In this document: positions 43,963-53,720 of the stretch, one piece after another
Layout of the letters: each line of letters starts with the position of its first letter
Position numbering within the stretch: position 1 is the stretch's first letter
Source of the DNA: Orrella sp037026685
Lineage (GTDB): Bacteria; Pseudomonadota; Gammaproteobacteria; Burkholderiales; Burkholderiaceae_B
DNA: 64,000 nt
Direction of reading: 5' to 3'
Assembly (NCBI RefSeq): GCF_037026685.1
Contig: NZ_JBANET010000004.1
Span: 244,260 to 308,259 of the forward strand
Position numbers and translations under genes: made by a program
The notes under the pieces: model-generated
What the model saw: the letters and a program-made list of their open reading frames with translations, nothing else
Databases searched by the model: none
What the model was told of the DNA's origin: nothing

Positions 43963-45309
43963 TCAGCCGGTGACCAGCCGGTCGAACAGGTCCGGCGCGC
44001 CCACCTGGCCACCCTTGAGCATCAGCTCCAGGCCATCGAGCACCGGGTCGGCGCTGTGGGCGCGGCACACGGTCACGCCGGCGCCCAGGGCGGCGCGGTA
44101 GGACAGGCTGCGCAAGGCCAGGGCCCGCGTGGCCAGGCTGGAGGTGTCGCCGCCGGCCACGCCGATGCGCCGCAGGGGCCGGCCTGCGGCGGCCATGGCG
44201 GCAACGGTCTGCGCGACGAAGGCCGCGGTGGCTTGCGCCGCGTGCGTCGTCGCCGCGGCGTCGGGATGCGCGCCGGCCTGGGCGGTATGCACCAGCACGT
44301 TGCGTCCGGCTTGCAGGGCCTGGCGGGCGCGTTGCAGGCAATCCTGCCGGTAGCGTTCGTCGGCCAGCCAGCGCAGGGGATCGGCGGCCTGGCGCTCGTA
44401 GCAGCGGGCGTTGGCGATCTGCCGGGCCGTGACCGGCGATAGGCTGCCCGCCAGCACGAACACGGGGCCTTGCGCGGGCGCCAGCGCAAGCGGCCCGGGC
44501 ACCGGCTGCGGCGAGCCGGGCTGCGCCGCCAGCCAGGCCTGGGCCACGCTGCTGGCGCCCACCGCCAGCAGGCGTGCGCGGGCCGCGCGCCTGGCGATCA
44601 GGCCGCCCACCACGGACAGGTGGGCCGGCTCGGCCACGTCCAGCAATATCGCCTGATAAGCCGGCGCGCTGTCGCGCAGCGCCTGCATCAGGTCCGACAG
44701 GCGTGTGTCGAGTTGGCCGGCCGGCTGCGCGTAGTCGGGATAGTGCAAGGCGGCGCCCTCCGGCAGTCCCAATGCGCGCAGGTGCCGGAGCAGGTCGGCC
44801 TCGCCCATGGGCGTGACCGGGTGGCGGCTCATCGTCGGATGACGGTCGATGCGGTGCACCTGGCCGTCGGCGCCGGCGCGCGCGTACAGGTTGCCAAAGA
44901 CGCAATAGCGCCCCAGGCTGGGCTGCCCGCCGACGATGGGCACGCAGCTGTCCTGCACGTATGGGTGCAGCGCCGCGATGGCGGCTGCGATGTTGCCCGC
45001 ATGGGCGGCGCTGTCGAAGGTCGAGCAGACCTTGTAGTGCAGCACCGAGACGCCGGCGCTGGCGAAATAGCGCCCGACCGGCGCAAGCTCGGCCTGCAGG
45101 GCCTGGGCCGGCAGCGCGCGCGCGACGCCGGCGATGCCTATGGCATCGAGCGGCCCCGCCTCGGCCAGGGCCTGCGGCCCGGGCACGTCCAGGAACAGCT
45201 GCGTGCGCAGTCCCGCCTGGGCCAGCGTGGCCAGGGTGTCGGTGGCGCCGGTGAAGTCATCGCCATACCAGCCGTAGGCCGGTTTTGCCGGGGGAGCGGC
45301 GCGGGTCAC
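43963..45309 (-). CDS. DUF1537 four-carbon acid-sugar kinase family
   Basis: 448 residues from the GTG at 45309, which has GGAGGG 8 bases upstream and starts just after the RuBisCO-like stop. The N-terminal substrate site YGDDFTGATD (15-24) and the C-terminal nucleotide-binding parts GVAGGDTSS and ELMLKGGQVGAPDLF are those of the OtnK/DUF1537 kinases, which phosphorylate four-carbon and branched acid sugars such as 3-oxo-isoapionate. Next to a RuBisCO-like protein, a role similar to OiaK is plausible. Last gene of the seven-gene catabolic operon. Confidence 0.85.
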   Translation of the reverse strand: MTRAAPPAKPAYGWYGDDFTGATDTLATLAQAGLRTQLFLDVPGPQALAEAGPLDAIGIAGVARALPAQALQAELAPVGRYFASAGVSVLHYKVCSTFDSAAHAGNIAAAIAALHPYVQDSCVPIVGGQPSLGRYCVFGNLYARAGADGQVHRIDRHPTMSRHPVTPMGEADLLRHLRALGLPEGAALHYPDYAQPAGQLDTRLSDLMQALRDSAPAYQAILLDVAEPAHLSVVGGLIARRAARARLLAVGASSVAQAWLAAQPGSPQPVPGPLALAPAQGPVFVLAGSLSPVTARQIANARCYERQAADPLRWLADERYRQDCLQRARQALQAGRNVLVHTAQAGAHPDAAATTHAAQATAAFVAQTVAAMAAAGRPLRRIGVAGGDTSSLATRALALRSLSYRAALGAGVTVCRAHSADPVLDGLELMLKGGQVGAPDLFDRLVTG

Positions 45310-45310
45310 T

Positions 45311-46591
45311 TCAGCGTCCCTCCGCGCTGCCGAAAAAGGCCAGGGCCCGCGCCAGTTCGGGGGCCGTGCGCGCCTGTTCGGCCAGCGGCACCCCCGCCGC
45401 GGCGGCCTGCCAGGCCTGCCGGATGCTGGCCACGCCCGCGGCCGGGCCGTCGGGGTGGGCCAGTATGCCGCCGCCGGCCATGAAGAGCAGGTCGTCGCTG
45501 GCGCAGGCCTGCCAGGTGGCCGGCACGGTGCCGGCCCACTGGCCGGACGAGACCACGGGCATGACCACGTCCTGGGGATCCTGCGGATCCAGGGGCTGCA
45601 GGCAATGCCGCAGGGCCTGCACGACTTCCTCGTCGGGCTGGGCAAACTTGCCTTGCAGGCCGTGCACGTGCATGTGATCGATGCCGGCCAGGCGCCACAG
45701 CGTCTGGTAGGCCTGCACCGAAATGCCCAGCAGGCCGTGGCGCGACAAGGCGCCGTAGCCGTTGCGGTGGCCGTGCAGGGCCAGGCCGGTGTGCCGGCGC
45801 AGGGTCTGCACGCCGGCGTGGCCGACCCAGTTGAGGCTGGCCATCACGCAGTTGCCGCCCTCGCGCTCGACCAGGTCGGCATGCCGGCGCATGGCGTCCA
45901 CCTCGTCGGTGATGTTGAAGGCGAACATCACCTGCTTGCCGGTCCGGTCGGCATGCGCCCGCAGCGCCGCCATGACTGCCGGCACGCGCTGCGAGATGGG
46001 CGAGTGCGGGCTGTTGGCGTTGATTTCGTCGTCCTTGATGAAATCCACGCCGGCCCGGCACAGCTCGGCGACCAGGCTGGCGGTCTGCGCCGGGGTCAGC
46101 CCGACGCTGGGCTTGATGATGGTGCCCACCAGCGCGCCTTGCGCCACGCCGCTGCGCGCCCGCGTGCCGGCCACGCCGGCCGCCGGGCGCTCGAAGGCCC
46201 GGCGGTACGAGGCCGGCAGGTGCAGGCTTTCCAGGCGCAGGCCGGTGACCTCGCCCAGGTCGTAAAGATTGCCGCATACCGTGGCCACCAGCGTGGGCAG
46301 GTTGGCGCCGGTGTTGGCTGCCGGAAACGACACCCGCACGCGCGCGCGCCGCCAGGGTCCGGCCGCGCCCTTGCGCGCCAGGTAGGCGTTGGGCAGGCTG
46401 GGGGCGGGCGCAGGCGCCAGTTCCTCGACCTGCATGACGGTGGCGCGGGCGCGGGCGCGCAATTCGTCGGTTTCGCCCTGCACGCGGGTGAAGGTGCCGC
46501 ACGATTGCTCGCCGGCGATCACCTCGGCCACGCGGGCCGGCTCGAACGGCGTCTCGATGAGGTAGCTGGCCTCGTAGCGTTCTGCGTTCAT
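45311..46591 (-). CDS. RuBisCO-like protein (form IV)
   Basis: 426 residues, RuBisCO large-chain fold. Active-site counterparts are visible: GTIIKPSVGLTPAQTA with K160, and DFIKDDEINAN with K186-D187-D188-E189, the carbamate/metal site. Also present are LHGHRNGYGALSRHG and FMAGGGILAHP for phosphate binding. Overall divergence marks it as a RuBisCO-like protein rather than a CO2-fixing enzyme. Together with a DUF1537 kinase it resembles the acid-sugar pathway in which an RLP decarboxylates or cleaves 3-oxo-isoapionate 4-phosphate. The ATG overlaps the VOC gene stop. Exact substrate uncertain. Confidence 0.85.
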   Translation of the reverse strand: MNAERYEASYLIETPFEPARVAEVIAGEQSCGTFTRVQGETDELRARARATVMQVEELAPAPAPSLPNAYLARKGAAGPWRRARVRVSFPAANTGANLPTLVATVCGNLYDLGEVTGLRLESLHLPASYRRAFERPAAGVAGTRARSGVAQGALVGTIIKPSVGLTPAQTASLVAELCRAGVDFIKDDEINANSPHSPISQRVPAVMAALRAHADRTGKQVMFAFNITDEVDAMRRHADLVEREGGNCVMASLNWVGHAGVQTLRRHTGLALHGHRNGYGALSRHGLLGISVQAYQTLWRLAGIDHMHVHGLQGKFAQPDEEVVQALRHCLQPLDPQDPQDVVMPVVSSGQWAGTVPATWQACASDDLLFMAGGGILAHPDGPAAGVASIRQAWQAAAAGVPLAEQARTAPELARALAFFGSAEGR

Positions 46592-47136
46592 CGGGCGGCC
46601 AGCGTGCTCAGGTCGGGAAAGGGCCGCACCGGATCCTGGCCGTCCCAGTCCCGCGAGGCTTCGCGGATCATCCGGAACAGGGTGCCCTTGGGGCCGGCAA
46701 CCTCGGACAGCTCCACGACGGCGCCGGGATGGAACTCGGTGTCGAAATAGCAGAAGCGGCCGTTTTGCCCGACTTCGCCGCTCATCACCACCTGCAGGCT
46801 GTGCGCCTGCGCGCGCGCCAGGTCGCGGTCGTAGTCCTCGGTCCAGTAGGCCACGTGCTGCAGGCCCGTGCGCCCGGCCTGCAGGAAGTCGCGGTACATG
46901 GACGGCACGTCGTTGCGGCACTGGATCAGTTCGACCTGCACCGAGCCCGAGTTGGCCAGGGCCACCGAGTTGTGGGGCTGGTGGCTTTGGCCCTTGTAGC
47001 GGTAGTTCTCGATCGGCACCCTGGGGTTGTAGAACCAGGGCCCCACGCCCAGCGTGCCGCTCCAGTAGTCCATCGCGGCTTCGATGTCGTGTACGACGTA
47101 GCCCAGTTGGCGGATCTCGCCGAATATGCTGCTCAT
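46588..47136 (-). CDS. VOC (glyoxalase-fold) family protein
   Basis: 182 residues. Two beta-alpha-beta-beta-beta halves typical of the vicinal-oxygen-chelate superfamily: IRQLGYVVHDIEAAMDYWSG and GLQHVAYWTEDYDRDLARAQ. Candidate metal ligands include His in LQHVAYW and Glu in AVVELSEV. It lies between the amino-acid-type binding protein and the RuBisCO-like gene and shares an ATGA with the latter, so it probably acts in the same pathway, for example as an epimerase, isomerase or lyase. Confidence 0.82.
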   Translation of the reverse strand: MSSIFGEIRQLGYVVHDIEAAMDYWSGTLGVGPWFYNPRVPIENYRYKGQSHQPHNSVALANSGSVQVELIQCRNDVPSMYRDFLQAGRTGLQHVAYWTEDYDRDLARAQAHSLQVVMSGEVGQNGRFCYFDTEFHPGAVVELSEVAGPKGTLFRMIREASRDWDGQDPVRPFPDLSTLAAR

Positions 47137-47156
47137 GTTTGCTCCCGTGTCGGCCT

Positions 47157-47954
47157 TTACCGGGCGCCCTTGACGATTTCGTCGGGGATGGGCACGCCCG
47201 CGTATTTCATGTGGATGTCGTTGAGCTTGCCGTTGGCCAGGTTGGCCCGGATCCAGTCATCGACCCATTGCTTGAGCTCGGGCTGGTTCTTGCGCATGGC
47301 GATGCCCAGCTGGTAGGACTCGATCACGAACTTCACCTCGAACTCGCGGGCCGGGTTGCGCTTGGCGATGGCCGCGATGATGGGCGGCGTGATGGCCACG
47401 ATGTCGGCCTGGCCGCTGGCGGCCGCGGTGATCGAGGCGGCCTCGTCGTCAAAGCGCACGATGCGGGCCTGCGGCGCGCGTTCGGAAACCAGCTTGTCCT
47501 GCGGGCCGCCGCGGGTCACCGCGACGGTCTTGCCGGCCAGGTCCTGCATGCCCGACAGCGCCAGGCTGCGGGGCGCGCCGACGGCAGCCTGGATGGCGCC
47601 GTACGGAATCGAGAAATCCACGGCCTTGGCTCGCTCGGGCGTGATCGACAGCGAAGAGATGATCAGGTCGGCCTTGTTCGAGAGCAGGTTGGGAATCCGG
47701 GCCGAGTTGGTTGTCTGCACGATCTCCAGCTCGACCCCCAGGTCCTGGGCGAGCAGCCGGGCTGCCTCGACGTCCGAGCCGGCCGGCTGCATCTTGTCGT
47801 CGATATAGCCGTAGAAGGGCGCGCCCAGGTCTATGCCCACGCGAATTTTGTTGGCGGCCTTGATGTCCGCCAGGCTGTCGGCCTGGACGGCCGGGGCCAG
47901 CACCGCCAGGCTGGCGGCCGCCACTGCATGGCGAAGCAGGGTAGAGAGTTTCAT
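47157..47954 (-). CDS. Family 3 (amino-acid-type) periplasmic binding protein
   Basis: 265 residues with a signal peptide (ends AVQADS at ~25). The mature protein has the family 3 motifs IRVGIDLGAPFYGYIDDKMQ, GSDVEAARLLAQDLGVELEI and DLIISSLSITPERAKAVDFS. Normally such proteins bind polar amino acids or related compounds, but here the operon's enzymes suggest an acid sugar or a mixed compound. It is followed by the VOC gene 20 bases on. Confidence 0.92.
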   Translation of the reverse strand: MKLSTLLRHAVAAASLAVLAPAVQADSLADIKAANKIRVGIDLGAPFYGYIDDKMQPAGSDVEAARLLAQDLGVELEIVQTTNSARIPNLLSNKADLIISSLSITPERAKAVDFSIPYGAIQAAVGAPRSLALSGMQDLAGKTVAVTRGGPQDKLVSERAPQARIVRFDDEAASITAAASGQADIVAITPPIIAAIAKRNPAREFEVKFVIESYQLGIAMRKNQPELKQWVDDWIRANLANGKLNDIHMKYAGVPIPDEIVKGAR

Positions 47955-48005
47955 GTCGGTCTCCGTGGTAGGTATCGTTGTGGTGCGGCTGGGAAAGGCA
48001 AGGCC

Positions 48006-48734
<729 letters not shown>

Positions 48735-48745
48735 CTTGCTTTCCT

Positions 48746-49417
48746 TCAATCCTGGGCCGCTGGGCGCGCGCCGAAGTGCAGCCTGGCCTCCAGCCGGCGG
48801 CTCCAGCGCGATAGCGGATAGCACATGGCGAAGTAGAGGACGGCCACCAGCACGTAGATCTGGAACGGCTGGAACACCGAGTTGTTGATCAGCTGCCCGG
48901 CGCGCACCAGCTCCACGAAACCCACGATGGAGGCCAGCGAGGTGTTCTTGACGATCTGGACCATGAAGCCGACCGTGGGCGGGGTGGCGATGCGCACGGC
49001 CTGCGGCAGGATCACGCGGTGCATGCGCTGGGTGCGCGACAGGGCCAGGCACTCGGCCGCTTCCCATTGGGTGCGGGGCACCGATTCGATGCAGCCGCGC
49101 CAGATCTCGCCCAGGTAGGCGCTGACGTAGATGATCATGGCGATGCTGGCCGCCACCAGCCCGGGCAGCGACAGCCCCAGGATGCTCAAGCCGAAATAGC
49201 ACACAAAAAGCACCACGAGCAGCGGCGTGCCCTGCACCAGCTGGATATAGCCGATGGTCAGCCAGCGCAGCGGCCTGGCCGGGCTGATGCGGCACAGCGC
49301 CACGATCGCGCCGGCCAGCCCGCCGCCGACGAAGGCGATCAGCGACAGGCACACTGTCCAGGCCGCGCCGGCCAGCAGGAAATACAGGTGATGGATGTTC
49401 AGGCCGCCGTCGATCAT
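48746..49417 (-). CDS. Amino-acid-type ABC transporter permease 2
   Basis: 223 residues, HisM/GlnP-type permease with the EAA loop ESVPRTQWEAAECLALSRTQ and IQLVQGTPLLVVLFVCYF near helix 2. About five membrane helices. The ATG overlaps the stop of the other permease (ATGA). The two permeases form a heterodimer channel. Confidence 0.93.
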   Translation of the reverse strand: MIDGGLNIHHLYFLLAGAAWTVCLSLIAFVGGGLAGAIVALCRISPARPLRWLTIGYIQLVQGTPLLVVLFVCYFGLSILGLSLPGLVAASIAMIIYVSAYLGEIWRGCIESVPRTQWEAAECLALSRTQRMHRVILPQAVRIATPPTVGFMVQIVKNTSLASIVGFVELVRAGQLINNSVFQPFQIYVLVAVLYFAMCYPLSRWSRRLEARLHFGARPAAQD

Positions 49418-50106
49418 CGTCCCGCTCCTTGCGCGCCCAGCCGGCGGCGGCGCGTGAAGATTAGCTGGCCGAAGGCCCACAGGCCGGCGCGCATCAGCAG
49501 CGACAGCGCCAGGTAGGCCACGGCCACCAGGATATAGGCCTCGAACGGCCGGAAAGTGTCGGACTGCACCCTTGCGGCCACCGCCGTCAGTTCCTCCACC
49601 GAGATCTGCGAGGTGATGGAGGAGGCCAGCATCAGCAGCACGAACTGGCTGGTCAGGGCCGGGTAGACCTTTTCCATGGCCGGACGCAGGATGACGTGCC
49701 AGTACACCTGCCGCCGGCTCAAGCCCAGGCATTCGGCGGCCTCGACCTGGCCCTTGTGGATGGAATCCATGCCGGCCCGCATGATCTCGCAGGAATACGC
49801 GCCGACGTTGATGACCAGCGACACCAGCGCCGCGGTAAAGGCCGACACCTTCCAGCCCAGGGTGGCCAGGCCGAAGAAGACCAGGAAAATCTGCACCAGC
49901 AGGGGCGTATTGCGCACCACTTCCACATACGCGCCGCAGGCCCGTGCGATCCAGCCGATCCGGCCGCGCCGGCCGATGGCGCACAGCGTGCCGATGACAA
50001 AGCCCAGCAAGGTGGCGGGAAACGATAGCTGGATCGTCAGCCAGGCTCCGTCCAGGAACTGGGGCCAGGCGGCCAGCGTGCTGGCGAAATCGAATTCGTA
50101 GCTCAT
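49414..50106 (-). CDS. Amino-acid-type ABC transporter permease 1
   Basis: 230 residues, HisQ/GlnP-type, with EVVRNTPLLVQIFLVFFGLA and the EAA loop DSIHKGQVEAAECLGLSRRQ. First full-length gene of the operon. It starts MSYEFDFAST at 50106. A possible 13-codon leader frame with a strong Shine-Dalgarno ends on its start codon (see separate entry). Confidence 0.93.
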   Translation of the reverse strand: MSYEFDFASTLAAWPQFLDGAWLTIQLSFPATLLGFVIGTLCAIGRRGRIGWIARACGAYVEVVRNTPLLVQIFLVFFGLATLGWKVSAFTAALVSLVINVGAYSCEIMRAGMDSIHKGQVEAAECLGLSRRQVYWHVILRPAMEKVYPALTSQFVLLMLASSITSQISVEELTAVAARVQSDTFRPFEAYILVAVAYLALSLLMRAGLWAFGQLIFTRRRRLGAQGAGR

Positions 50107-50144
50107 CGTCCGCCCATGAGCGCGGGGGGTATGCCGATAGGCAT
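50103..50144 (-). CDS. Possible leader micro-ORF before the ABC operon
   Basis: 13 codons (MPIGIPPALMGGR) preceded by GGAGGAG at 5-base spacing. Its TGA overlaps the permease ATG as ATGA, the same coupling used inside the operon. It also overlaps an inverted repeat (ATGCC-GATA-GGCAT, 50131-50144). It may serve to load ribosomes onto the permease gene. No similarity can be judged at this length. Confidence 0.35.
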   Translation of the reverse strand: MPIGIPPALMGGR

Positions 50145-50296
50145 GGGGGTCTCCTCCAGGCCCGGCCAGGGCCTCAATGCATCGGATCTGATGTGATTTG
50201 GTGCGTCAGCCTTTGCTGCGCCTTCGTCGATCCGGCCGTGATAGTATCCAGCGCACTCGCGCGCTGTCCAGCGCCAGAAATGATGGTTTTTGATGT
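50107..50296. promoter_or_regulatory. Divergent control region, ABC operon / LacI regulator
   Basis: 190 bases between the leftward catabolic operon and the rightward LacI-type gene. Inverted repeats ATGCC-GATA-GGCAT (50131-50144) and CATC-GGATCT-GATG (~50179-50192) are candidate operators. The plus strand near the regulator (TGATAGTATCC) is relatively AT-rich and may hold its promoter. No -35/-10 pair is assigned with confidence. Confidence 0.45.
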
Positions 50297-51340
50297 ATGA
50301 AACAGGCCCCCCGCATCATCGACATCGCGCGGCTGGCGGGCGTGTCCACCGCCACCGTGGACCGCGTGCTCAACCAGCGCCCCGGCGTGCGTGCGCCGAC
50401 GGCGCAGCGCGTGCTCAAGGCCGCCACGCGCCTGGAATACCTCTCGCCCTCGGGCGTGGCGGCCGAGCTGCGGCCCCGCCCGATGCGCCTGGTTTTTCTT
50501 TTGCCGGCCGGCTCGAACCGCGTCATCCACATGTTCGGCGATGCCATCGGCTATTCGCAGGAGCACCTGGCGCCTTTCAACGTGCGCTGCCGCCACGAAC
50601 CGATCGACCAGTTCAATCCCCAGGCGCTGGCGCAGGCCCTGCTGCGCCTGCGGGGCCGTGCCGACGGCGTGGCCTTCATGGCGCTGGAGCATCCGCTGGT
50701 GCGCGAGGCCGTACAGGGCCTGGCCCGGGCCGGGGTGCCCAGCGTGACCCTGATCTCGGACCTGCCCGGCTCGGAGCGGGTCGCGTACATAGGGCTGGAT
50801 AACGTGGCGGCGGGGCGCACGGCCGGCTACCTGCTGGCCAGGCTGGCCGGCGCCCAGGGCCAGGCGGGCAAGTTCGCCCTGATCGCCGGCAGCCTGAGCT
50901 ACCGCGCGCATCGCGACCGGGAGTTCGGCTTCACGCAGATCATGGAAGAGCAGGGCATGGCCGGGCGCATCATCGGCGCGCGCGAGGGGCTGGACGACGC
51001 GGCCATGACCCAGCGGCTGGCGCGGTCCCTGCTGGAGCAGCATCCGGACCTGGCCGGCATCTACAACATCGGGGGCGCCTCCGAGGGCGTGGGCCAGGCG
51101 CTCAAGGCGGCGGGCCTGGCCCGCAAGGTCGTCTTCGTCGGGCACGGCCTGACCTCGGATATCCGGGCCCTGCTGATCGACGGGACCATGGACGCGGCGA
51201 TCATGCAGGATCCGCAGGCGGCCATCCTGAGCTGCGTGCGCGTGCTCAGCAGCCTGCGTGACGGCCGCGAAGGCCTGGAGGCGGCGGCGCGGGCCAAGCC
51301 GCTCAGCGGCATCGTGATCTTCCGGGAGAACCTGCCCTAG
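50297..51340 (+). CDS. LacI family transcriptional regulator
   Basis: 347 residues. The N-terminal helix-turn-helix is IIDIARLAGVSTATVDRVLN (7-26), followed by a hinge helix (SPSGVAAELR) and a periplasmic-binding-protein-like sugar domain (VFLLPAGSNR, AYIGLDNVAAGRTAGYLLAR, GFTQIMEEQG). Sugar-type effector domains of this kind (CytR/AglR-like) sense sugars or sugar acids. Divergent from the ABC-VOC-RLP-kinase operon, its probable target. Confidence 0.92.
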   Translation: MKQAPRIIDIARLAGVSTATVDRVLNQRPGVRAPTAQRVLKAATRLEYLSPSGVAAELRPRPMRLVFLLPAGSNRVIHMFGDAIGYSQEHLAPFNVRCRHEPIDQFNPQALAQALLRLRGRADGVAFMALEHPLVREAVQGLARAGVPSVTLISDLPGSERVAYIGLDNVAAGRTAGYLLARLAGAQGQAGKFALIAGSLSYRAHRDREFGFTQIMEEQGMAGRIIGAREGLDDAAMTQRLARSLLEQHPDLAGIYNIGGASEGVGQALKAAGLARKVVFVGHGLTSDIRALLIDGTMDAAIMQDPQAAILSCVRVLSSLRDGREGLEAAARAKPLSGIVIFRENLP

Positions 51341-51471
51341 CGCCCTATCCGCAGGATGCGGCCGGCATCCGCAGGGGCTTGCCGGCCGCGTGGCCGCAGG
51401 CGCGGCCGGCGGGGCGCTTGGGCGGCAGCGGCGGCATGTTGGAAAATACCGCCTTGCTTGGAAGAAACACC

Positions 51472-53061
51472 GTGACGGATTACACCTTGGGCCCGCTGGC
51501 CCGCCCCACGGCCGCCCAGCGCTGGAGCCTGCTGGCGGTGGTCAGCCTGGGCCTGCTGCTGATCGCGCTGGACATCACCATCCTGTATACGGCCCTGCCC
51601 ACCCTGACCCGGGAGCTGGGCGCCACCGCCGCCCAGGGGCTGTGGATCATCAATGCCTATCCGCTGGTGACGGCCGGACTGCTGCTGGGCGCCGGCACCC
51701 TGGGCGACCGCGTCGGCCATCGCCGCATGTTCCTGGTCGGCCTGCTGGTTTTTGGCCTGGCCTCGCTGGCGGCCGCCTTCTCGCCGGGCGCAGCCGCGCT
51801 GATCGCCGCGCGCGCCTGCCAGGCGGTGGGCGCGGCGGCCATGATGCCGGCCACGCTGGCGCTGATCCGCCTGGCCTTCGAGGACGAGCGCGAGCGCAAC
51901 CTGGCGATCTCGGTCTGGGCCAGCCTGTCGCTGGTCGGCGCGGCCATGGGCCCGCTGGTGGGCGGGTTCCTCCTGGCGCATTTCTGGTGGGGATCGGTGT
52001 TCCTGATCAACGTACCGGTAGTCTGCCTTGCCATCGTCGGGACCTTGCTGTGCGCCCCGCGGCGGCGTCCGGGTCCGGCCAGGCCGTGGGACCTGTGGTC
52101 TTCGCTGCTGGGCCTGGTGGCCTTGTCCTCGCTGGTGGCGGCGATCAAGCAGGCCGCGGGCGCGGGATCTTCCTGGCCGGGCATGCTGGCCGCCCTGGCG
52201 GCGGCGGGGGCGGCGGGGGCGGCGTTCGTGCGCCGGCAGCGGCGCCTGGCTTATCCCTTGCTGGACTTTTCCCTGTTTCGCAACGCGGCTTTCCTGAGCG
52301 GCGTGCTGGGCGCGATTTTTGTCACGTTTGCCACGGGCGGGCTGCTGCTGGCAATCGCCCAGCGCTTCCAGCTGGTGGCCGGCTATACGCCCTTGCAGGC
52401 CGGTCTGCTGGTGGCCGCCATCTTCCTGGGCACCTTGCCCAGTTCGCTGCTGGGCGGCGCCTTCCTGCACCGGATCGGGCTGCGCTGGCTGATCGCCGGC
52501 GGCCTTGCCGTGGCGGCGCTGGGCGTGCTGCTGGCCGCGCATGCCATCGCGCTGGCCACGGCCGATGCGAGCGCCCAGGCGCCCGCGGCGCTGGCCCGGG
52601 CCGCGGCCACGGGCCTGCCGGGCCTGGTGGCGGCGTTGGCGCTGACGGGCGCCGGGTTGGGGGCGACCATTTCGGTGGCTTCCACGGCCATCGTGACCAG
52701 CGCGCCGCCGCATCGCGCCGGCATGGCGTCGTCGGTCGAGGAAGTGGCCTACGAATTCGGTAACCTGATCGCCGTGGCCTTGTTGGGCAGCTTGCTGGCC
52801 GGGCTGTATACGGCCGGCGTGCAGCTGCCTGCCGGCGCGCCGGCGGCCGCCGGCCAGGGCGTGGGCCAGGCGATGGACTGGGCTGCGCAGGCCGGCCCGG
52901 CCGGCGCGGCGGTGGCCCAGGCGGCGGCCGCGGCCTTCGACCGGGCGTATCTCTGGGTGCTGCACCTGGTCGCCGCCGTGCTGGCCGCGGGCGCCGGCCT
53001 GACGGCCTGGCTGCTGCGCCGCCACGGCGCGCGCGCCGCGACTTTTGCATACAAGGAATGA
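51472..53061 (+). CDS. DHA2-family MFS multidrug exporter (SmvA-like)
   Basis: 529 residues, 14 membrane helices. Helix 1 carries ALDITILYTALPTL (conserved LDxTIVNVALP position), and the loop after helix 2 is GDRVGHRRMFLVG (motif A); CQAVGAAAMMPATLALI matches motif C. The best match is the SmvA/QacA group, exporters of cationic biocides and dyes. I chose the GTG at 51472 because GGAAG lies 7 bases upstream; an in-frame ATG at 51436 adds 12 residues. speG begins 3 bases after its stop. Confidence 0.87.
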   Translation: MTDYTLGPLARPTAAQRWSLLAVVSLGLLLIALDITILYTALPTLTRELGATAAQGLWIINAYPLVTAGLLLGAGTLGDRVGHRRMFLVGLLVFGLASLAAAFSPGAAALIAARACQAVGAAAMMPATLALIRLAFEDERERNLAISVWASLSLVGAAMGPLVGGFLLAHFWWGSVFLINVPVVCLAIVGTLLCAPRRRPGPARPWDLWSSLLGLVALSSLVAAIKQAAGAGSSWPGMLAALAAAGAAGAAFVRRQRRLAYPLLDFSLFRNAAFLSGVLGAIFVTFATGGLLLAIAQRFQLVAGYTPLQAGLLVAAIFLGTLPSSLLGGAFLHRIGLRWLIAGGLAVAALGVLLAAHAIALATADASAQAPAALARAAATGLPGLVAALALTGAGLGATISVASTAIVTSAPPHRAGMASSVEEVAYEFGNLIAVALLGSLLAGLYTAGVQLPAGAPAAAGQGVGQAMDWAAQAGPAGAAVAQAAAAAFDRAYLWVLHLVAAVLAAGAGLTAWLLRRHGARAATFAYKE

Positions 53062-53063
53062 CC

Positions 53064-53621
53064 ATGTCGAACGAACTGAACGTCAAGCTTCGTCCGCTCG
53101 AGCGCGAAGACCTGCGCTTCGTGCATCAGCTCGATAACAACGCCAGCGTGATGCGGTACTGGTTCGAGGAGCCGTTCGAGACCTTCGTCGAACTGGCCGC
53201 GCTGTACGACGAGCACGTGCACGACCAGAGCGAGCGCCGTTTCGTGGTGGAGTGCGACGGCCAGAAGGCCGGGCTGGTGGAACTGGTGGAAATCGACCAC
53301 GTGCACCGGCGCGCCGAATTCCAGATCATCATCACGCCCGAACACCAGGGCAAGGGCCTGGCCACGCGCGCGGTGCAGCTGGCCTTGGACTACGGCTTCA
53401 GCGTGCTCAACCTGTACAAGCTCTACCTGATCGTGGACAAGGAGAACAAGAAGGCCATCCATATCTACGAGAAGCTGGGCTTTCAGGTGGAAGGCCAGCT
53501 GATCCACGAGTTCTTCATCCACGGCGAATATCGCGACGCCACCCGCATGTGCATCTTCCAGCACCAGTACCTGGCCGCCCAGAAGGCCGGCGGCAAGATG
53601 ATCACGCCTACCGCGCAGTAG
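53064..53621 (+). CDS. speG: Spermidine N1-acetyltransferase
   Basis: 185 residues, GNAT fold. LRPLEREDLRFVHQLDNNAS, RYWFEEPFETFVELAALYDE and the acetyl-CoA loop ITPEHQGKGLATRAV match SpeG closely. It acetylates spermidine and spermine to limit polyamine toxicity. AAGGA sits 6 bases before the ATG at 53064 and overlaps the end of the MFS gene, so the two are co-translated. An ATG two codons earlier is less well placed. Confidence 0.93.
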   Translation: MSNELNVKLRPLEREDLRFVHQLDNNASVMRYWFEEPFETFVELAALYDEHVHDQSERRFVVECDGQKAGLVELVEIDHVHRRAEFQIIITPEHQGKGLATRAVQLALDYGFSVLNLYKLYLIVDKENKKAIHIYEKLGFQVEGQLIHEFFIHGEYRDATRMCIFQHQYLAAQKAGGKMITPTAQ

Positions 53622-53648
53622 TCACGCCGCGCCTGCGACGCGGCAGCC

Positions 53649-53664
53649 GATGCGGATCCGCATC
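53649..53664. repeat. Perfect 16-bp palindrome
   Basis: GATGCGGATCCGCATC reads the same on both strands. It lies 28 bases after speG and before the terminator hairpin. It could be a protein-binding site or simply a second hairpin in the 3' untranslated region. Confidence 0.5.
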
Positions 53665-53720
53665 CCAATGCCGCCAACGCCCAGGATCGCGCGGCACGAA
53701 AAGGCAAAAGAAGGCAAAAG

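Noticed and set aside
45311..46591. Calling the RuBisCO-like gene a carbon-fixing RuBisCO
   Set aside because: Divergent sequence, no small subunit or phosphoribulokinase, and a catabolic gene context.
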